A DNA stretch of 64,000 nucleotides from Phytophthora quininea (GCA_011947345.1 JAAVTG010000568.1:434001-498000); one strand, 5' to 3'; counted from the first letter of the stretch, positions 52,233 to 63,864 are shown. A program made the numbers and translations. Notes: generated by a model not told the origin, from the letters alone.

Positions 52233-53813
52233 TCAATCATCCCAGTCGTCGGTGGCAAAGTTCGCGTCCGCAGCAACGCCACCTCTCCCTGCAGCCTGCA
52301 CAAACCAACCCAAAGCAAGATCAGTAGTGATTGTCTTGATGGTCCACAACTACGTCGTACCATGTGCGAAGTTTTGTGCGGTGGCGCTGCAGGCTGCGCG
52401 TCCTCGGCGTCCCAATCGTCGTCGACAAAATTGTTGTCGGCAGCGACATTCGAACTGGGCGCCTTGCGGGCATCGTGAACGCTGAGATTCTTCATCGGTT
52501 GCTCCACCTTGTGGGTATCTTCATTATCCGAGTCGAAGTAGTCAGAGTTCTTGCGTTTACTCGGTGCTTCATGTTCAGCAGAGTACTCGGAAGACCGTGG
52601 ATTCACGCGCTCGTGAGTTGGTTCATCGTCGTATCCGTTGGTTGAGGTGATGACAGGCTGGCGAGGGCTCTCCTCCTCCGGGTCGTTGTCTTTAATGAGA
52701 TGATAGTCGTCTTCCTCTTCGCTGTCGGACATCACGTTCTTGCACTGAGCTCCTGGCTCGTTGACAAACGAGCTGGCTTTGATTTGAGCCACGAGCAAGC
52801 TTCGAGTGCTGCTGTTCGTTGAAGGTCGAGGACTCTCTGCTCGGTCGTCTTCACTGCTGTCATCGTCGCTGCCGTCGCGTGCGTGGGACTGACGAGCGGA
52901 TTGGCGGGGGTCATATCGGCTGCTTGCGCGTTCCTCGCGGTGGGGACGTGAACTTCTCTGTTCATCGCGTCTTTCGACGCTGCGTTGTCTCGGCGACGGT
53001 GAACGGTGTCTGCGAGAGTCTCGCTCGTCATCGTCATCTCTTGGACTGCGACGGCTGCCACGGTCACGACTACGTCGTCGATCGCTGTCATCGTCTTCGC
53101 TGTCATCTCGCTGGCGGTTTGACCTCGCCGATCGGCTTTTTCTCGACTTTCGTCTGCAGCTCGACGCTCACGCTCGCGCTCACGTTCTCGTTCTAGTTCC
53201 CGTTCTCGGTCGCGTTCTGCATCGGCTCGACGTTTGCGTTCACGAGCTTCATCCTCTTCACGCTCGTTATCGGCCTTCTTCGATTCCCTCGGCGTGCGGC
53301 GTTCCTGTCTCGGTTCAGCTTTCGGTGACGTCTCCACGGCAGTTTTCGGCGGCGGATTGCAGAGCTTGTAGAGACTGTCCGACCAGAGGCGGTGCTCGAC
53401 AGACGTCTCGCCTTTCAGTCGCAGTGTTCGCGAGGGCGACACAATCTCGATCATTTCCTGCGCATATGATGAAGACGTAAAGCTTCGCGGGCAGTTGAGC
53501 AGAGTCCAAGACGTGACTTACTCGTCGGCAGTAAATCCCGCAAACGTCTTCGACGTAAAGCCATCCACGTGGATCTTTGGCCGTCCTAATTGTGATCAAC
53601 GTTTGTTAGTTGTAGTGAACGGTTTAGAAGCGGAAGCAGTGCATACTTGCTGGTGGAGTAGGAGATGACAAGCTTCTTCTCGGAGCCAGGACCAGGCACG
53701 AAACCTACTTTGAACCACCGGCGGTTCATATTCTTGCCGAAAAAGCTCGGGTTGCTGTTGATTTTGATCATCCAGCCCTCCAACATGGAGATATCCACGC
53801 CGTTGACGATCAT
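52233..53813 (-). CDS. PH-domain protein with Arg/Glu-Ser-rich middle, four exons
   Basis: Exons: 53647-53813, 53522-53585, 52361-53457 and 52233-52295, with introns of 61, 64 and 65 bp. The N-terminal 110 residues form a PH domain (LEGWMIKIN...FFGKNMNRRWFKVGF...GWLYVEDVCGIYCRR...HRLWSDSLYKL). A long ERERERERRA helix-prone tract follows, then an SR-rich stretch, then acidic segments (SDSEEEDDYHLIKDND). A second short exon ends NFATDDWDD. The break is at 53116-53120 (a CC/AAA context on the coding strand); one base gives 464 codons. PH plus an SR/ER tract is an unusual mix of membrane-lipid binding and nuclear-type sequence. An alternative start 20 codons upstream exists. Confidence 0.7.
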
Positions 53814-53955
53814 GTTGGTCCTTCCTCGCAATGAACTACGAGGACTGCGAAAGGAGAAGTAACGAACGAGCACAGAGACGCTTTGCGGCTCTTGATGGTC
53901 TGCTGTTCGTTTTCATTCGAAACTCCTGGAAAAACGTCATACACCAGCTATTTTT

Positions 53956-54459
53956 TTACTCAGGATGTGCAATACTGTGCTTCGTAAAAGCACACAGAAT
54001 TCCTTGAGCAACGCCAATGTGACCGCCGCACAGAGCCCAAATGAGGTCACTCACTAACGCATCGACGTCGTTGTCACCAATCATCTCAGCCTGTTCCCCA
54101 CGTGAAAGCTGCAGCCCAGGATTCAACTCAAGTCCCAAGATATTCTTCGGGAAATAAAGAGCACTGTTCCAGCTCGCTGACACGTGCGATAGGTAGCAAA
54201 GCTGTACGACACAAAGAGGACGATACGGTTGCGCGTCATCCACCAGCAAGCCTCGACCGCAGTTGTTGTACGTGAAGACAGCTTCGAAATCTTGGCAGCA
54301 CTTCGCCTTGAAATGTGTTGCAAAAGTGTCGCCTTCAGGTTTCTTGTTCGCTTCGACGAGAGCAACAAGTGCATCCGAGTTGGCCTCTGCAATTGCGTTG
54401 TAGAGTAAAGCACGCAGACTCGACTTCCTCAACAACGGCGGACCCTGAATCGTAATCAT
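53956..54459 (-). CDS. Hypothetical protein, 167 residues
   Basis: From the ATG at 54459 the product begins MITIQGPPLLRKSSLRALLY and has no membrane span or known motif. A run of aliphatic helices (ALLYNAIAEANSDALVALVE) could be ankyrin/TPR-like. Just upstream, 54700-54880 on the same strand reads KRKAIISAVLLPEKAIVIKL, which also looks coding and may be an earlier exon; no clean junction was found. So the start and full extent are uncertain. Confidence 0.5.
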   Translation of the reverse strand: MITIQGPPLLRKSSLRALLYNAIAEANSDALVALVEANKKPEGDTFATHFKAKCCQDFEAVFTYNNCGRGLLVDDAQPYRPLCVVQLCYLSHVSASWNSALYFPKNILGLELNPGLQLSRGEQAEMIGDNDVDALVSDLIWALCGGHIGVAQGILCAFTKHSIAHPE

Positions 54460-54893
54460 TGGCAGATACCTTCCACTCGGAGGAAGCAGGAGCTTGTAAA
54501 ACGCAGAAGCGGTACATCCGAAACGTAGATGCCGCCCCCTCTTCACTGTCCGCGGGCCCGTTCCTCTTGTTGCGAGACGTCGACGACGACTGGATGCACT
54601 TGGTCTACACCGTCTCCTTCTTATATCTCGGTCTACAGCGTCAGAGGTTGCAGGCGGTTGTATACGTCTCAATCCTAGTAGGTATGATGGTCATGCGAGA
54701 TGGTACATGTATGCGCCGGAAGCGCGCGTTGTACTTTGGTGTGGATTTCCTCTTGGAGCTTGATCACGATAGCCTTTTCCGGCAGTAGCACCGCAGAAAT
54801 GATGGCCTTACGCTTTTCTTGAGATGGAACCACACGTACCGATCCGTCACAAACAATTGCGCGGAATATTTTCGATTAGTTGAGAGCAGTTGC

Positions 54894-57582
54894 CTACTTT
54901 CGTGCATTTCGACGCTTTAGGATGTCCAAGGCCTCGTAAAACCCAGACACATCTTCCTCCACAGTACTGATAAGCCCATAGCAAAACAAGTGTGAGATTT
55001 AAGCGGAAAGAGGTCATAGAGTTTCGAGCTACCATACCTTGTCGCCATCTTTGCTGACGAACGAGACGAAGGCAGTTTCTTTGTGTCACTTGGTGCTCTT
55101 GCTTCCGATTCCCAGGCCGACGTCTTCCGTGGAGTTCTCTCCTGTCGTTCAGGGGACTTGGATCTGGAAGGACCTGCCACCAGATCAGAGCTCTGGTTCT
55201 TACTGCTGCTACTACTCGATTTGCTCGGTTCTAGCTTGGGTTGTGCTAGAAGAGTCTCCGTCAGCAATGCACCTTTGCCTTGCCGCTGGTACCACAAGTC
55301 AAAGTCCTTTTGGAGTTTGATGCGGCCCATTTCGAGCATCTTCTGGATGTGCTGAATCTCTTTCTTCAGTTCGCTGAGCTCGTTGAAACCTTTCTTGTAC
55401 GCAGTCTTGTGCGTATCAATCTGCTCCTTCAGCTTCTGCTCGGCTACTTCATTCTCCGCTCTGGCAGCGATTGCAGCTGAAGATGCACCAGCCTCTCCAT
55501 CATCTCCCATTAGACCTTCGTCAGCGATTGCCTGTTGCTTGCGTAGCTTCTCGATCTTTTGAGTTAGCGCTTTGATCTGGTTGCGAGCGTCATTCACTTC
55601 GTTGGCAAGTGCTTTTGCCGTGTCGTATTTGCGCTTGAGAGAGATCTTGTTGTCCCGAATCACGTCGTTCTTCGGGTACTGTGCTTTAAAGGCTTCAAAA
55701 GCTTTGGCGGGGTCTTCTAGTACAGCTGGATCGACAACCAACGCGGACACGTAGTCTCCACGTGGTTTAGTTAACTTCTGCTGGGGTTGAACGTCGTGAC
55801 CATTCTGGTTGCTGGTGAAGTCGACAACGTTTCGCCCCATCAGCTCGGCAGGTAGCGCAGCTCCTCGGTCTTTGCGGATCATGTTGACCATGATGGCGAT
55901 TTCGTTGTCGCGCTGCTGCACGAGCTGCTCGAGCTCATGAACTCGCTGCTCCAGCTCCTGATTGTTGCCATCACTGCCAGCAGAGATGAGCGTTGGGCCT
56001 TTGAGCATATTGGCACCGCCTGCAGCACTACCGGAAGCTGCAGCAGCGCCGGCAGCATTGGCCATACTCTTGAGGATGTCGAAGCATGCCTTCATTTTGG
56101 TGTACGTGAACTCGCCCATGGACAAGTGCGCACTCGGCTCCGAGTCGTTCACAAACGCCAAACATTTGTTTCGTAGTTTGTCCATTTCGTAGTCCTTGAG
56201 CTCCACGCCTTCATTCTGTCGTAGCAATAGCACGTATTAAACGTCTTGATGCTTTTTGTTTCGATTGCAACGAAACGGCTTACCACATCGCCCTTGAGAA
56301 TGGCAAGCTCTTCCTCCAGAGTTGTCACGCGTGCTTTAAGCTGTCGAATGATGATGGAAGGATCCACTTCCTCATTCAGACGAGCATCGTTCTTCACTCG
56401 AGCCACACGCTGCGCGAACCGACAAGTTGATACAGACTCCTGCTCCAAACAGATACAAGTTAGCTTTGAATTAATCTGCCAACACAAAAGCAATTTACGC
56501 ACGTCGGTTTGGTCCTTCTCGGGGCTCACAGTGGCCACCATGACGGTCTTGCAGTTCCCGCCGAGAGAATCGCGCAGCACTGAAGTCATCATGGAATTTC
56601 GGTACGGGATGTGCATTCGGCCTTTCGTGTTCTTCTCGTGCAGAGCCACGATGACCATCTCGAGATAATGCAGACTCGTGTTAATGTAGGCAGCTTCTCG
56701 CAGCAATTGGCCTTTAGCACCAGTCTTGTGAGCTCGCTCCGACCCTGCCAAATCCACAAGGTGAAGTTTCGATCGCAGCACCACCTCGCTCCCGACTTTT
56801 CTCGTCTCCAGCGACACTGTGAAAATGCAGTGCGATCGAGAAGACGCCAAGTTCATGGCCGTCTCGCTCACTGCTCGGTTCGTATCCCCCAGGAAGAGCA
56901 AGTTGAGTGCGTCTTCCTCAGTAGCCACTGGGTGCATGGACAGATTCCGCAGATGGCAATTCCCGTCCTCGTCCTCCAGCATCGCCACTCTCGGCAGATC
57001 GTCCAGCGACTTGGTTGTCTCGTGGTTGGGGTCCAGCAAGTCGTAGCCCTGGTTGTTGTAGATCTCGAGGTACGAGATGTGGGCGACGATCTGCTCCTGG
57101 CTGGTGTTGCGCATGCGCTCGAAGATCATCGACAGCGCTCGTGGGATCAGTCCTCGGTCTTCGTATCTCTCGGCGCCCCCAGTAATGGTGAAGGTCTTGC
57201 CCGACCCTGTCTGGCCGTAGGCGAACACGGTCGAGTTGAAGCCGTTGAGAGCACTCTCGACGCAAGGACAGCCGACCCGGTCGAAAACTTCTTCCTGCTT
57301 GGCTTCCATGCCGATGACCGAGTCGAAGCGGAACTTGTAGGTCGTGCGGGAGTTGTTGATGAGTCCGGCGGCGACGTCTCTTGGAATGTCGTACTTCATG
57401 GTGTTGGAGTCCTCATCCCACGAGAAGAAGCCCGACGGTCGTCTGGAAGGCTTAACTCGCAGGAAGATGCGGATATTCGAGTCGGCATCCGGTTGCTGAC
57501 CATCGTCGCCGTTCACGGCGGACGCAGAGTCGTCCAACTCGCCGTCGTCATCCTGGGTAGCGTACTCGTCTTCCTTGTTCAT
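54894..57582 (-). CDS. Kinesin-9 family motor (KIF6-like), four exons
   Basis: Exons 56503-57582, 56284-56439, 55038-56215 and 54894-54966 join without any break to 828 residues. The motor starts IRIFLRVKPSRRP near 46, with P-loop FAYGQTGSGKTFTITGGAERYED, switch I AVSETAMNLASSRSHCIF, switch II LHLVDLAGSERAHKTG and the neck ESVSTCRFAQRVARVKND. The GAERYEDRG and MMTSVLRDSLGGN segments are characteristic of KIF6/KIF9. The tail is long coiled coil with a Ser/Lys-rich region. Kinesin-9 members work in cilia and flagella, which fits a zoospore-forming organism. The last exon is 73 bp (ends KRRNARK). Confidence 0.9.
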
Positions 57583-58090
57583 GGTCGAATTAAAAGTCGC
57601 ACATGACACACCCCTTCAAGATCCACATCATGACTATACTTTTTTGGCGTCTTGTAGTCGTCTTCATCTTGGAGGCTACCACTGCCGGTACTGGTATGAT
57701 TGTTCGCAGTTCCGTTGGCATTTAGGGACATCATCCAGGTAGTTCCGGTGTAGTAGGCTGCGGCTCATTGCCGCGCCCAGTAGCTCAAGCTTCTCCTGTC
57801 GTCTTCCTGGACTGCCCAGATGGGCAAGTAAGACGCGATGATGGGGAAAGAGTTTGTGGTACAGGAGACCTCGAGCCGAGACTCCAGTCCGCAGTTTGGG
57901 CCGTCAAGAGACCTAAGCAGCTATCATAGTATACGTTGGTGCTTTGGGAGTTCCAGCTCCCACGTCGGTGTTCAGTGTGTCTTGGAATCCTCGACCTACC
58001 GAAGTCAAGTCTCGCAAATGTGATTGCAATGACAATATATTCGGGCATCGAACAGACTGTACGAACTGATTGGAAAGGGCCTCCTCACTA
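57583..58090. other. Intergenic region between the kinesin and the RxLR gene
   Basis: About 500 bp including the kinesin promoter and the 3' flank of the RxLR gene. No other gene is supported. Confidence 0.4.
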
Positions 58091-58416
58091 CTACGGAAGC
58101 TGGCCCATCGCGTACAACATGTTCTCGCGCTTACGCTCGGCGGCCTTGGCTTGCTCCCGATATTTTTAATCTCTCGAGCTTTCTTCCACTCTTTCGTCCC
58201 GATCGTGTGCTTCTTGGCGAATTTGGACAAGTTGTGAAGGAACCGTTCTTCTTCGATGTCGTCGTCGACTTTACGCAGTGAGCGACCGCCGTCCACTTGC
58301 GTCTGAGCAGCTTGAGCATTCGCAATGATGTTTGAATTTTCCTTGGTGGAGACTGCAGTGCCGCTGGCGACAAGAATGGCAGCAAGAACGATCGCAAAAA
58401 GGTAGCAGAAGCGCAT
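58091..58416 (-). CDS. RxLR-EER secreted effector candidate (one frame break)
   Basis: The N-terminus is a strong signal peptide (MRFCYLFAIVLAAILVASGT). RSLR lies at 45-48, then an acidic stretch with EER at 56-58: the canonical signature for oomycete effectors delivered into plant cells. A short Lys-rich domain of about 50 residues follows. The frame slips in a C3 run at 58156-58158. Counting one base gives 109 codons and a charged helical C-terminus. In the unbroken frame the tail runs to 57913 with unlike composition. The domain is too short for a WY fold to be judged. Confidence 0.75.
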
Positions 58417-58689
58417 ACTTGGAGATGAAAGTGCTGGAAGATGACGGAGGAGTCGAGAACTTGTGGGTTGCCAAGTGAAATGGAGAGTGAGGTTCCAAAT
58501 GTTTAACGAAATTCGTTCATTGTACGACGAACGTGGAGCAATATACTGTGCAACGATTCGTGGATGCTACGTAATTCTTCTTTGCAACTGTGCGTGGATT
58601 GCGATTGCGAGGATTATCTTGGGATGCGTCCTGAATTCATTCGTAATCGCTGCAGCGTGAGCTTGAGACGCTATTAAGACGATTGAACA
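58417..58689. promoter_or_regulatory. Upstream region of the RxLR gene
   Basis: A CACTTTCATCTCC element just before the RxLR ATG (minus strand) loosely fits the oomycete initiator. No gene lies here. Confidence 0.25.
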
Positions 58690-59640
58690 ATACAATATAT
58701 GTGGCAACTCGGCATACGTCAGCTACCAGCAGTAGCCACAAGAGAAAGCAGAAGACAGCAATCGAGACTGCAGGGCATTCGACTCCAAATTAGTGTTGAA
58801 TGCTTGAAGCAAATGACAGGGGACGGAGACCCAACAGGTAACCAGTCCCCTCCGCCAGCACGGTGGCTCCAGAAGAAGGAGCCGCCATTGTACAAGCGGC
58901 CACGATCGTACAAGGGGGCTGTTGATTGGATAGAGCAGCAGCTGCGATTTTAGTTGCCGCTGTGCAGATTGAAACGTTTGACATTCACAACGTACAAGTA
59001 GACGAGGAACTCCTGGACGTTCGGCGCAATTTTGATTGTTTCGCCACGAATCTGGCCCATGATTGTGGTACTGTACCTGTAATCGGGCAAAGCCGGTTTT
59101 TCCCACCTACTAGTACAACGGATTTTGTGCTGCCGTCTGTGGATGAAGTAAGAGATTGTATTTAACCTTAGTTATTAGCTCTTGGTAGCGTCCTCGGCTT
59201 CTCCTTCCACATGTGAGGCTCCGCCCATTGTAACGTTTCTTTCTGTTGAACACTAACCATGGTAGAGCGGCTGCCAAAACCTGGTGGAAATGGAAAGAGC
59301 TATCAATACCTTGGCCATGCCAGTCGAACGACGGCGAGTGCAGCCTCAGAACTACCGACGCCAGCACCTCCACCACCGGAAATTGAGGGCTTCTGGGGAA
59401 GTTTACGTGGACGGACAACTCGTGGATTCCAGATAAGACAGTCCCTACCCTCTCAAGAGCGGCCTCGTGTTCTTGTTCTGCTTGATGGGGTGGGAGTTGC
59501 CTCCCGTTGCAGCGTAGATGTAGGCGACAAGACACTTGTAAGCTACTTGATATTGTATTTGGACAGTATCGTCTCGAAGCTCGTTGACCGCATCAACATC
59601 CGGTTGATACACACGTAGTGATGCTCAGGCATGCTCAAAC
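58690..59640 (+). pseudogene. Decayed coding DNA, possibly transposon-derived
   Basis: Plus-strand stretches such as PPLYKRPRSYKGAVDWIEQQ (to a stop at 58953) and SYLILYLDSIVSKLVDRINI (near 59560) look coding but lie in different frames with stops between. A following transposase-like gene makes a mobile-element origin plausible. No family is recognised. Confidence 0.3.
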
Positions 59641-59816
59641 GGGGCATTGTCGATGGGATTTGATGTAAAATGGGCAGAGTTGGGAAAGTTCAAAGGGGCA
59701 TTGCACAGGAAATGTATTGAATTGCCAGAAAACCCTAAAGGGCACTAGCTTACGCATGGAAATGTACGTGAGGTTAGCCTACGTACGCTCTGTTGGATCA
59801 GAAACTCACTGTTGTG

Positions 59817-60940
59817 CTATAACCTTCTTGCTTGACTCGAATCTGTCCGCCAGATCCATGACTTCGAAGTATTGACGCGCTTGCAGTTCTTCTGTGGACC
59901 AGCTACACCGTTTAGCGTACTGAAATCCCCTTCCACAGTATGGGTTCTTGGAGCAATACTTGCGAGACCAACAGCAAATTCGATGAGCGCTCCAAATTCA
60001 CCACAAGGTTCGACTTTAGCCCACGCGTCTTCAAGCGACAGATCACCTTGATCCTTCACCTTTCTGCAAACATCACGCTTTAGCTTGTATTCGTGGATCA
60101 GGTTCTTGCGCTGGCTCCAGATCTCCTCGGTTGCCGATTCACCTAGGTGTTCTTGCAATTTTGCTGAATAAGCGATCAGCAGACGACGTAACGCTCCATC
60201 CGTACACTTCACGATGTCAATCGACCTCGTTGGAGGCGCATCGCGGGCTTCTGCTGCAATATCGAGCTTGATATCGGTAATTCCGTCGATCATCACGGTC
60301 CGAGCTGTAGTAACAGCTTCCACCAAGCCTTGCTGACTCGTTGATTGCTGGGATTCAGTCGGTTCATTTACTTCATTGAGTTGTGGCATGTCTTCATCCT
60401 TGTGGGAACTCGGGGTATCTTCGTCTACCATGTCCGCCAGATGCGCTGAAACTTCCAAAGCCTCTTCGCCGTCTTGATGCTCGTGGATGTTTGGTTGGTC
60501 CAGAGCCATGCCAGCGAAACCCACTTCAGCTCCTTGACGGCATGTATGAACATTGTGGTGTCCCGTGGCAATCTTGTCGAAAAGGTCTCTTGAGTGAAGG
60601 CAGCATCACGGTTAATGCTCAGAGACCTTTGGTGAATCGACAGTTGGCTCACCTTCGTCATTTCGCTTTCAAATTTCAACGCCAGTGATAAGTGGAGTTC
60701 ATTCAGAGCAGCGTATTGTTCGCGCATAGTAACCGTTTTATACTGCAGCTTGCGAAAGCAGGCGCGGATCTTCTCGGTCAACTTGCAGACCACAAATAGG
60801 CACAACCACCATGCGTCACTCGATTTCGTGTTAGCCTTTTCGTCTTGGAGAATCCCAAGACGAACGTAGTTCTTCAACAGAAAGTGGCATGCATCGTGTA
60901 TCAACTCCCAACGTGTCGGTATGTAGGTAACAGCAAATGT
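59817..60940 (-). mobile_element. hAT-like transposase-derived gene (one frame break)
   Basis: Read on the minus strand, the product begins near YIPTRWELIHDACHFLLKNY, the TRW segment typical of hAT-type transposases after the catalytic core. A long charged region follows, then TVEGDFSTLNGVAG near the C-terminus, in the place of the hAT dimerisation segment (usually with VERxFS). The N-terminal catalytic part is missing or decayed upstream (60940-61375). One break lies in a C3 run at 60521-60523. Phytophthora genomes hold many such orphan copies. It is probably inactive. Confidence 0.5.
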
Positions 60941-61437
60941 TGGCTGGAGAGCTCCTTCAACAGCCTAGAATCCGAGCGGCAAAATGGGCACTCCTGGAGA
61001 GTTTCAAAAGGGTTTTTATGTGCATAATGCCCCGATAGAGCATGCCTGGTGATGCGTGTATCTGATGGGGAATCAAGATGCGAAGGCATCTGTGCACTCA
61101 CAATTGATGTGTACCATCAACTTTGAAATCGGCAACGAATCGACCACGTGGCAGATGCTAGCAAATGCATGCAAGCGAAAGCAGCCGTTTCTCGTCACCA
61201 GGTGTCGAATGCTTAAAAGTACAAATAATACATCCATGCATAGCAACATCAAAGTTTGGTGATCATACAAGGTATTAGTGGAGTTCTTCTCGGTGGAGTA
61301 CCACCACGCCCAACCCTGCAAGCGGTTGAAGGCCGAGCGACTTCTCTCAGAAGACGGTGGAAAAACTGTAGCCATTACGGTGGTCGTTTTCTCGTACTTA
61401 TCTGAGCGACCACTGTACCACCACTCAATTGGCCACC
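60941..61437. other. Flank of the transposase-like gene and promoter of the next gene
   Basis: The minus strand near 60960-61100 contains ALSGHYAHKNPFETLQECPF, possibly a zinc-finger relic of the transposase. The right end has CACTCAATTGG about 15 bp before the next ATG, which fits the oomycete initiator region. Confidence 0.35.
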
Positions 61438-63020
61438 ATGGGCAAGCGCAAGTCGTCGTCGAGCTCTGCGCGCGCCTCCAAGCAGCAAAAGACGTCCAGC
61501 GATGCGGTGGACGAGCTCAGCAGCATCAACTCTCTTCTGCAGAGCCAGGAGACCAGTCAGAAGCAGACGTGGCAGGTCGGCAAGCGCGTCAAGAGGCTGC
61601 TGGAGACCGCCAGTCTCTCTGTGGACCAACAACTGGACGCTTTCTTCCTCTGGGGCACAGCCCTAGCCAGACTGGCCTCGCTCAATGAAGACCCCACCTT
61701 GGCAGCCGCTGCAGCCGACAAATTCCAAGAGATGACGCAGCTGCGTCAGTCGGACGACGAGGACGCTGTGGACGAGGCTTTGGGCCCCGTGGGCTTCTCG
61801 CTCTGGGGCAGTTCGCTGCTCATTGTGGCCACCGAAACCAGGAGCAGAGACGCTTTATTACAAGCCCTTCAAAAGTTCCAGAAGGCGGTGCAGGTGGACG
61901 GCGGCACGACGTTCGAGACGAGATTCCAACAGGCCAAGGCGCTGAAAGAGGCGGGAGACTTTGTGGCGCTGTTGGAGGACCAGGACGGACAGAAATATTA
62001 TCAACAGGCGTTAAGTGTGTGTGGGGAGTTGGAAAAGATCTTTGAGCAGGAGAAGCAGAAGCAGAAGGGAGAGATGGAGGAGGAAGGAGACAGCGACGAC
62101 GAAGAGGACCGAGTCACTCCAGAGGACTATGCGGAGGTGAAGCTGCTGGAAGCGGTGGTGCAAGGTTTGTTGGAGGATGAAAAGAGTGTTGAAGACTTTA
62201 AGCGCACAGTAGCGTTGTATCGACTTGCGACAGGTGCGTGGTGGTGGCTGAAGTGTTGATTTGGGTTGTTGCTCATGCTTTTATTGTTGTTGCAGCATTA
62301 AATACTGAAAATCCGGAAGCGTTGATGGAGATGACCAATTATCTTGCCGCAAGGTGCTTAACGAGAGGTACTATGGGTGGCAAGCTTTCGATGGAGGAGT
62401 GGACGAAGCTTTTTGACGAGTTGGAGGCCAAGTACAAAGCGATGTTGTCGGAGGCGGGCTTTGAGCTGCAGGAGTGTCATGAAATCTGCCGACGGAAGGA
62501 CGAGCGCGACCAGGAAGAGCCAGAGGAAGAGGAGATCGACGAACGAGTGCCTCATTTACTAAACTCTTTGGGCAAAGGACTAGCAGCATTCGTTAGAGCT
62601 TTTCCGGACTCAGAAGAGTCGCAGTCCAAGAAGAAAAAGCAAAAACAGAAGCAAACGACAGCAAGGGACGGTGCGCGATTCACACATGCGGTGGAGGTTC
62701 TGCGCTCTGCGCACCATTTTCACGACAAACTGGGCGGTTATTATCTTGCCTGCTTGTACGCGTCGCCGGCGTTTGAAGACGAAGAGGTGAGTTTTCACAT
62801 GGGAATTATCTGCTGTTGAGTTATCACTAATGCACGCTTATCGATTGGCTAGAACTGCCGAACGTGGTTAGAGACAGCGGATAGTTATGGCTCTTTAGAG
62901 GACGAGTTTGACGTCCAGGAGTTCACAACGATGCATGATAAGGCGTGGTTCCAGCGACTGACGCAGCCTCCCGAGGAAGTTGAAGTGGATGGAGATGACG
63001 AATGCAACGACGAGAATTAG
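61438..63020 (+). CDS. TPR-like protein, possibly Nro1/Ett1 family, three exons
   Basis: Exons 61438-62233, 62296-62786 and 62853-63020 join in phase to 484 residues, with introns of 62 and 66 bp. The ATG is in a GCCACCATGG context. A basic Ser/Lys-rich head (MGKRKSSSSSARASKQQK) looks like a nuclear signal. The body is all helical with repeat-like units (DAFFLWGTALARLASLNED; FSLWGSSLLIVATETRSRDA; ALQKFQKAVQVDG), acidic linkers and a Lys-rich tract. The head and helical-repeat order recall fungal Nro1/Ett1, linked to translation termination and oxygen sensing, but the match is by layout only. Confidence 0.65.
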
Positions 63021-63328
63021 ATACGCGAGATCGAGTGGACAGCTCAGTTTCAATTCACCACATTTTGGTCGATCGTTATTCGATGTCAGTGTTACCCGTA
63101 CGGGACTGGAAGGCTAGCGTTGTCCACGGAGTCATGATCGCCCAAAGCGACTCCGGTCAGAGGCAGCCTTTCCTGCACACAGCATTTGAATTTTTGATCT
63201 GGAGTGGGGCGTGCACTTTCCCGACGAGAAGTTAAAAGTCAGTTGTGAAAAGTCTAGGCGAACTTGAGAGCCCAAGCGTTTGGGTCTGTCAACGGAAAGT
63301 GATTGCTGGTCGTGTGGCGTTGGTGAGT
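63021..63328. promoter_or_regulatory. Intergenic region upstream of the last gene
   Basis: AGCTCAGTTTCAATTCACCAC at about 63040 resembles the oomycete core promoter (initiator followed by CAATT). No gene is supported in the 308 bp. Confidence 0.3.
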
Positions 63329-63864
63329 ATGGGGTGGCCAGGCGAATCGAGCGCTCTTGATGCTGAAGACGGATACAAATGGATCTGCGATCTGCTGGAA
63401 GAGTTCGACGACGACGTCCTGGAGTTGGAGCTGGATGCTGACGGACAGCAGTTCTTCGAGGACATGGAGCACATCTTACCGGAGGATATGGACCTCATCC
63501 TAGTCGACCATTGTCTCTACTCGCCGTGTCAAGAGGAAGAAGAAGGTCGCAGTTCCAAGATGCCAGCCACCCCGTACCCGAGAGAGGCAGCAGCCCAAGA
63601 TATTCCTCAAGTGAGTGCGTCACAAGATGAGGAGCCAGAACCGACGATTTCGTTTTGTGCATTGCTGCAGGAAGCTCAGACGGCGACTTACTCACTGCCT
63701 CAAAGTGTTCGTCGCCCAGCCACAACTCCTCGCAAACGTGATGTTGGCCCCGTCTCCATCAACTGACAACTGCAGCCCCCGTCCCCAGAGTCCCCGACCA
63801 GATCGGCTCAAAGCCCAAGAAAGCGTCTGGATCCCGCAAGAAGTTCAATCGCAGACTCTTCTAA
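63329..63864 (+). CDS. Hypothetical protein, 178 residues (one frame break)
   Basis: The product begins MGWPGESSALDAEDGYKW and is strongly acidic in the first third (EEFDDDVLELELDADGQQFF). A Ser/Pro-rich middle and a basic end (SRKKFNRRLF) follow. The frame slips in a C4 run at 63748-63751, and one base gives 179 codons. No membrane segment and no family recognised. The acidic-then-basic layout is compatible with a nuclear regulator, but nothing more can be said. An upstream in-frame Met at 63245 is possible. Confidence 0.5.
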
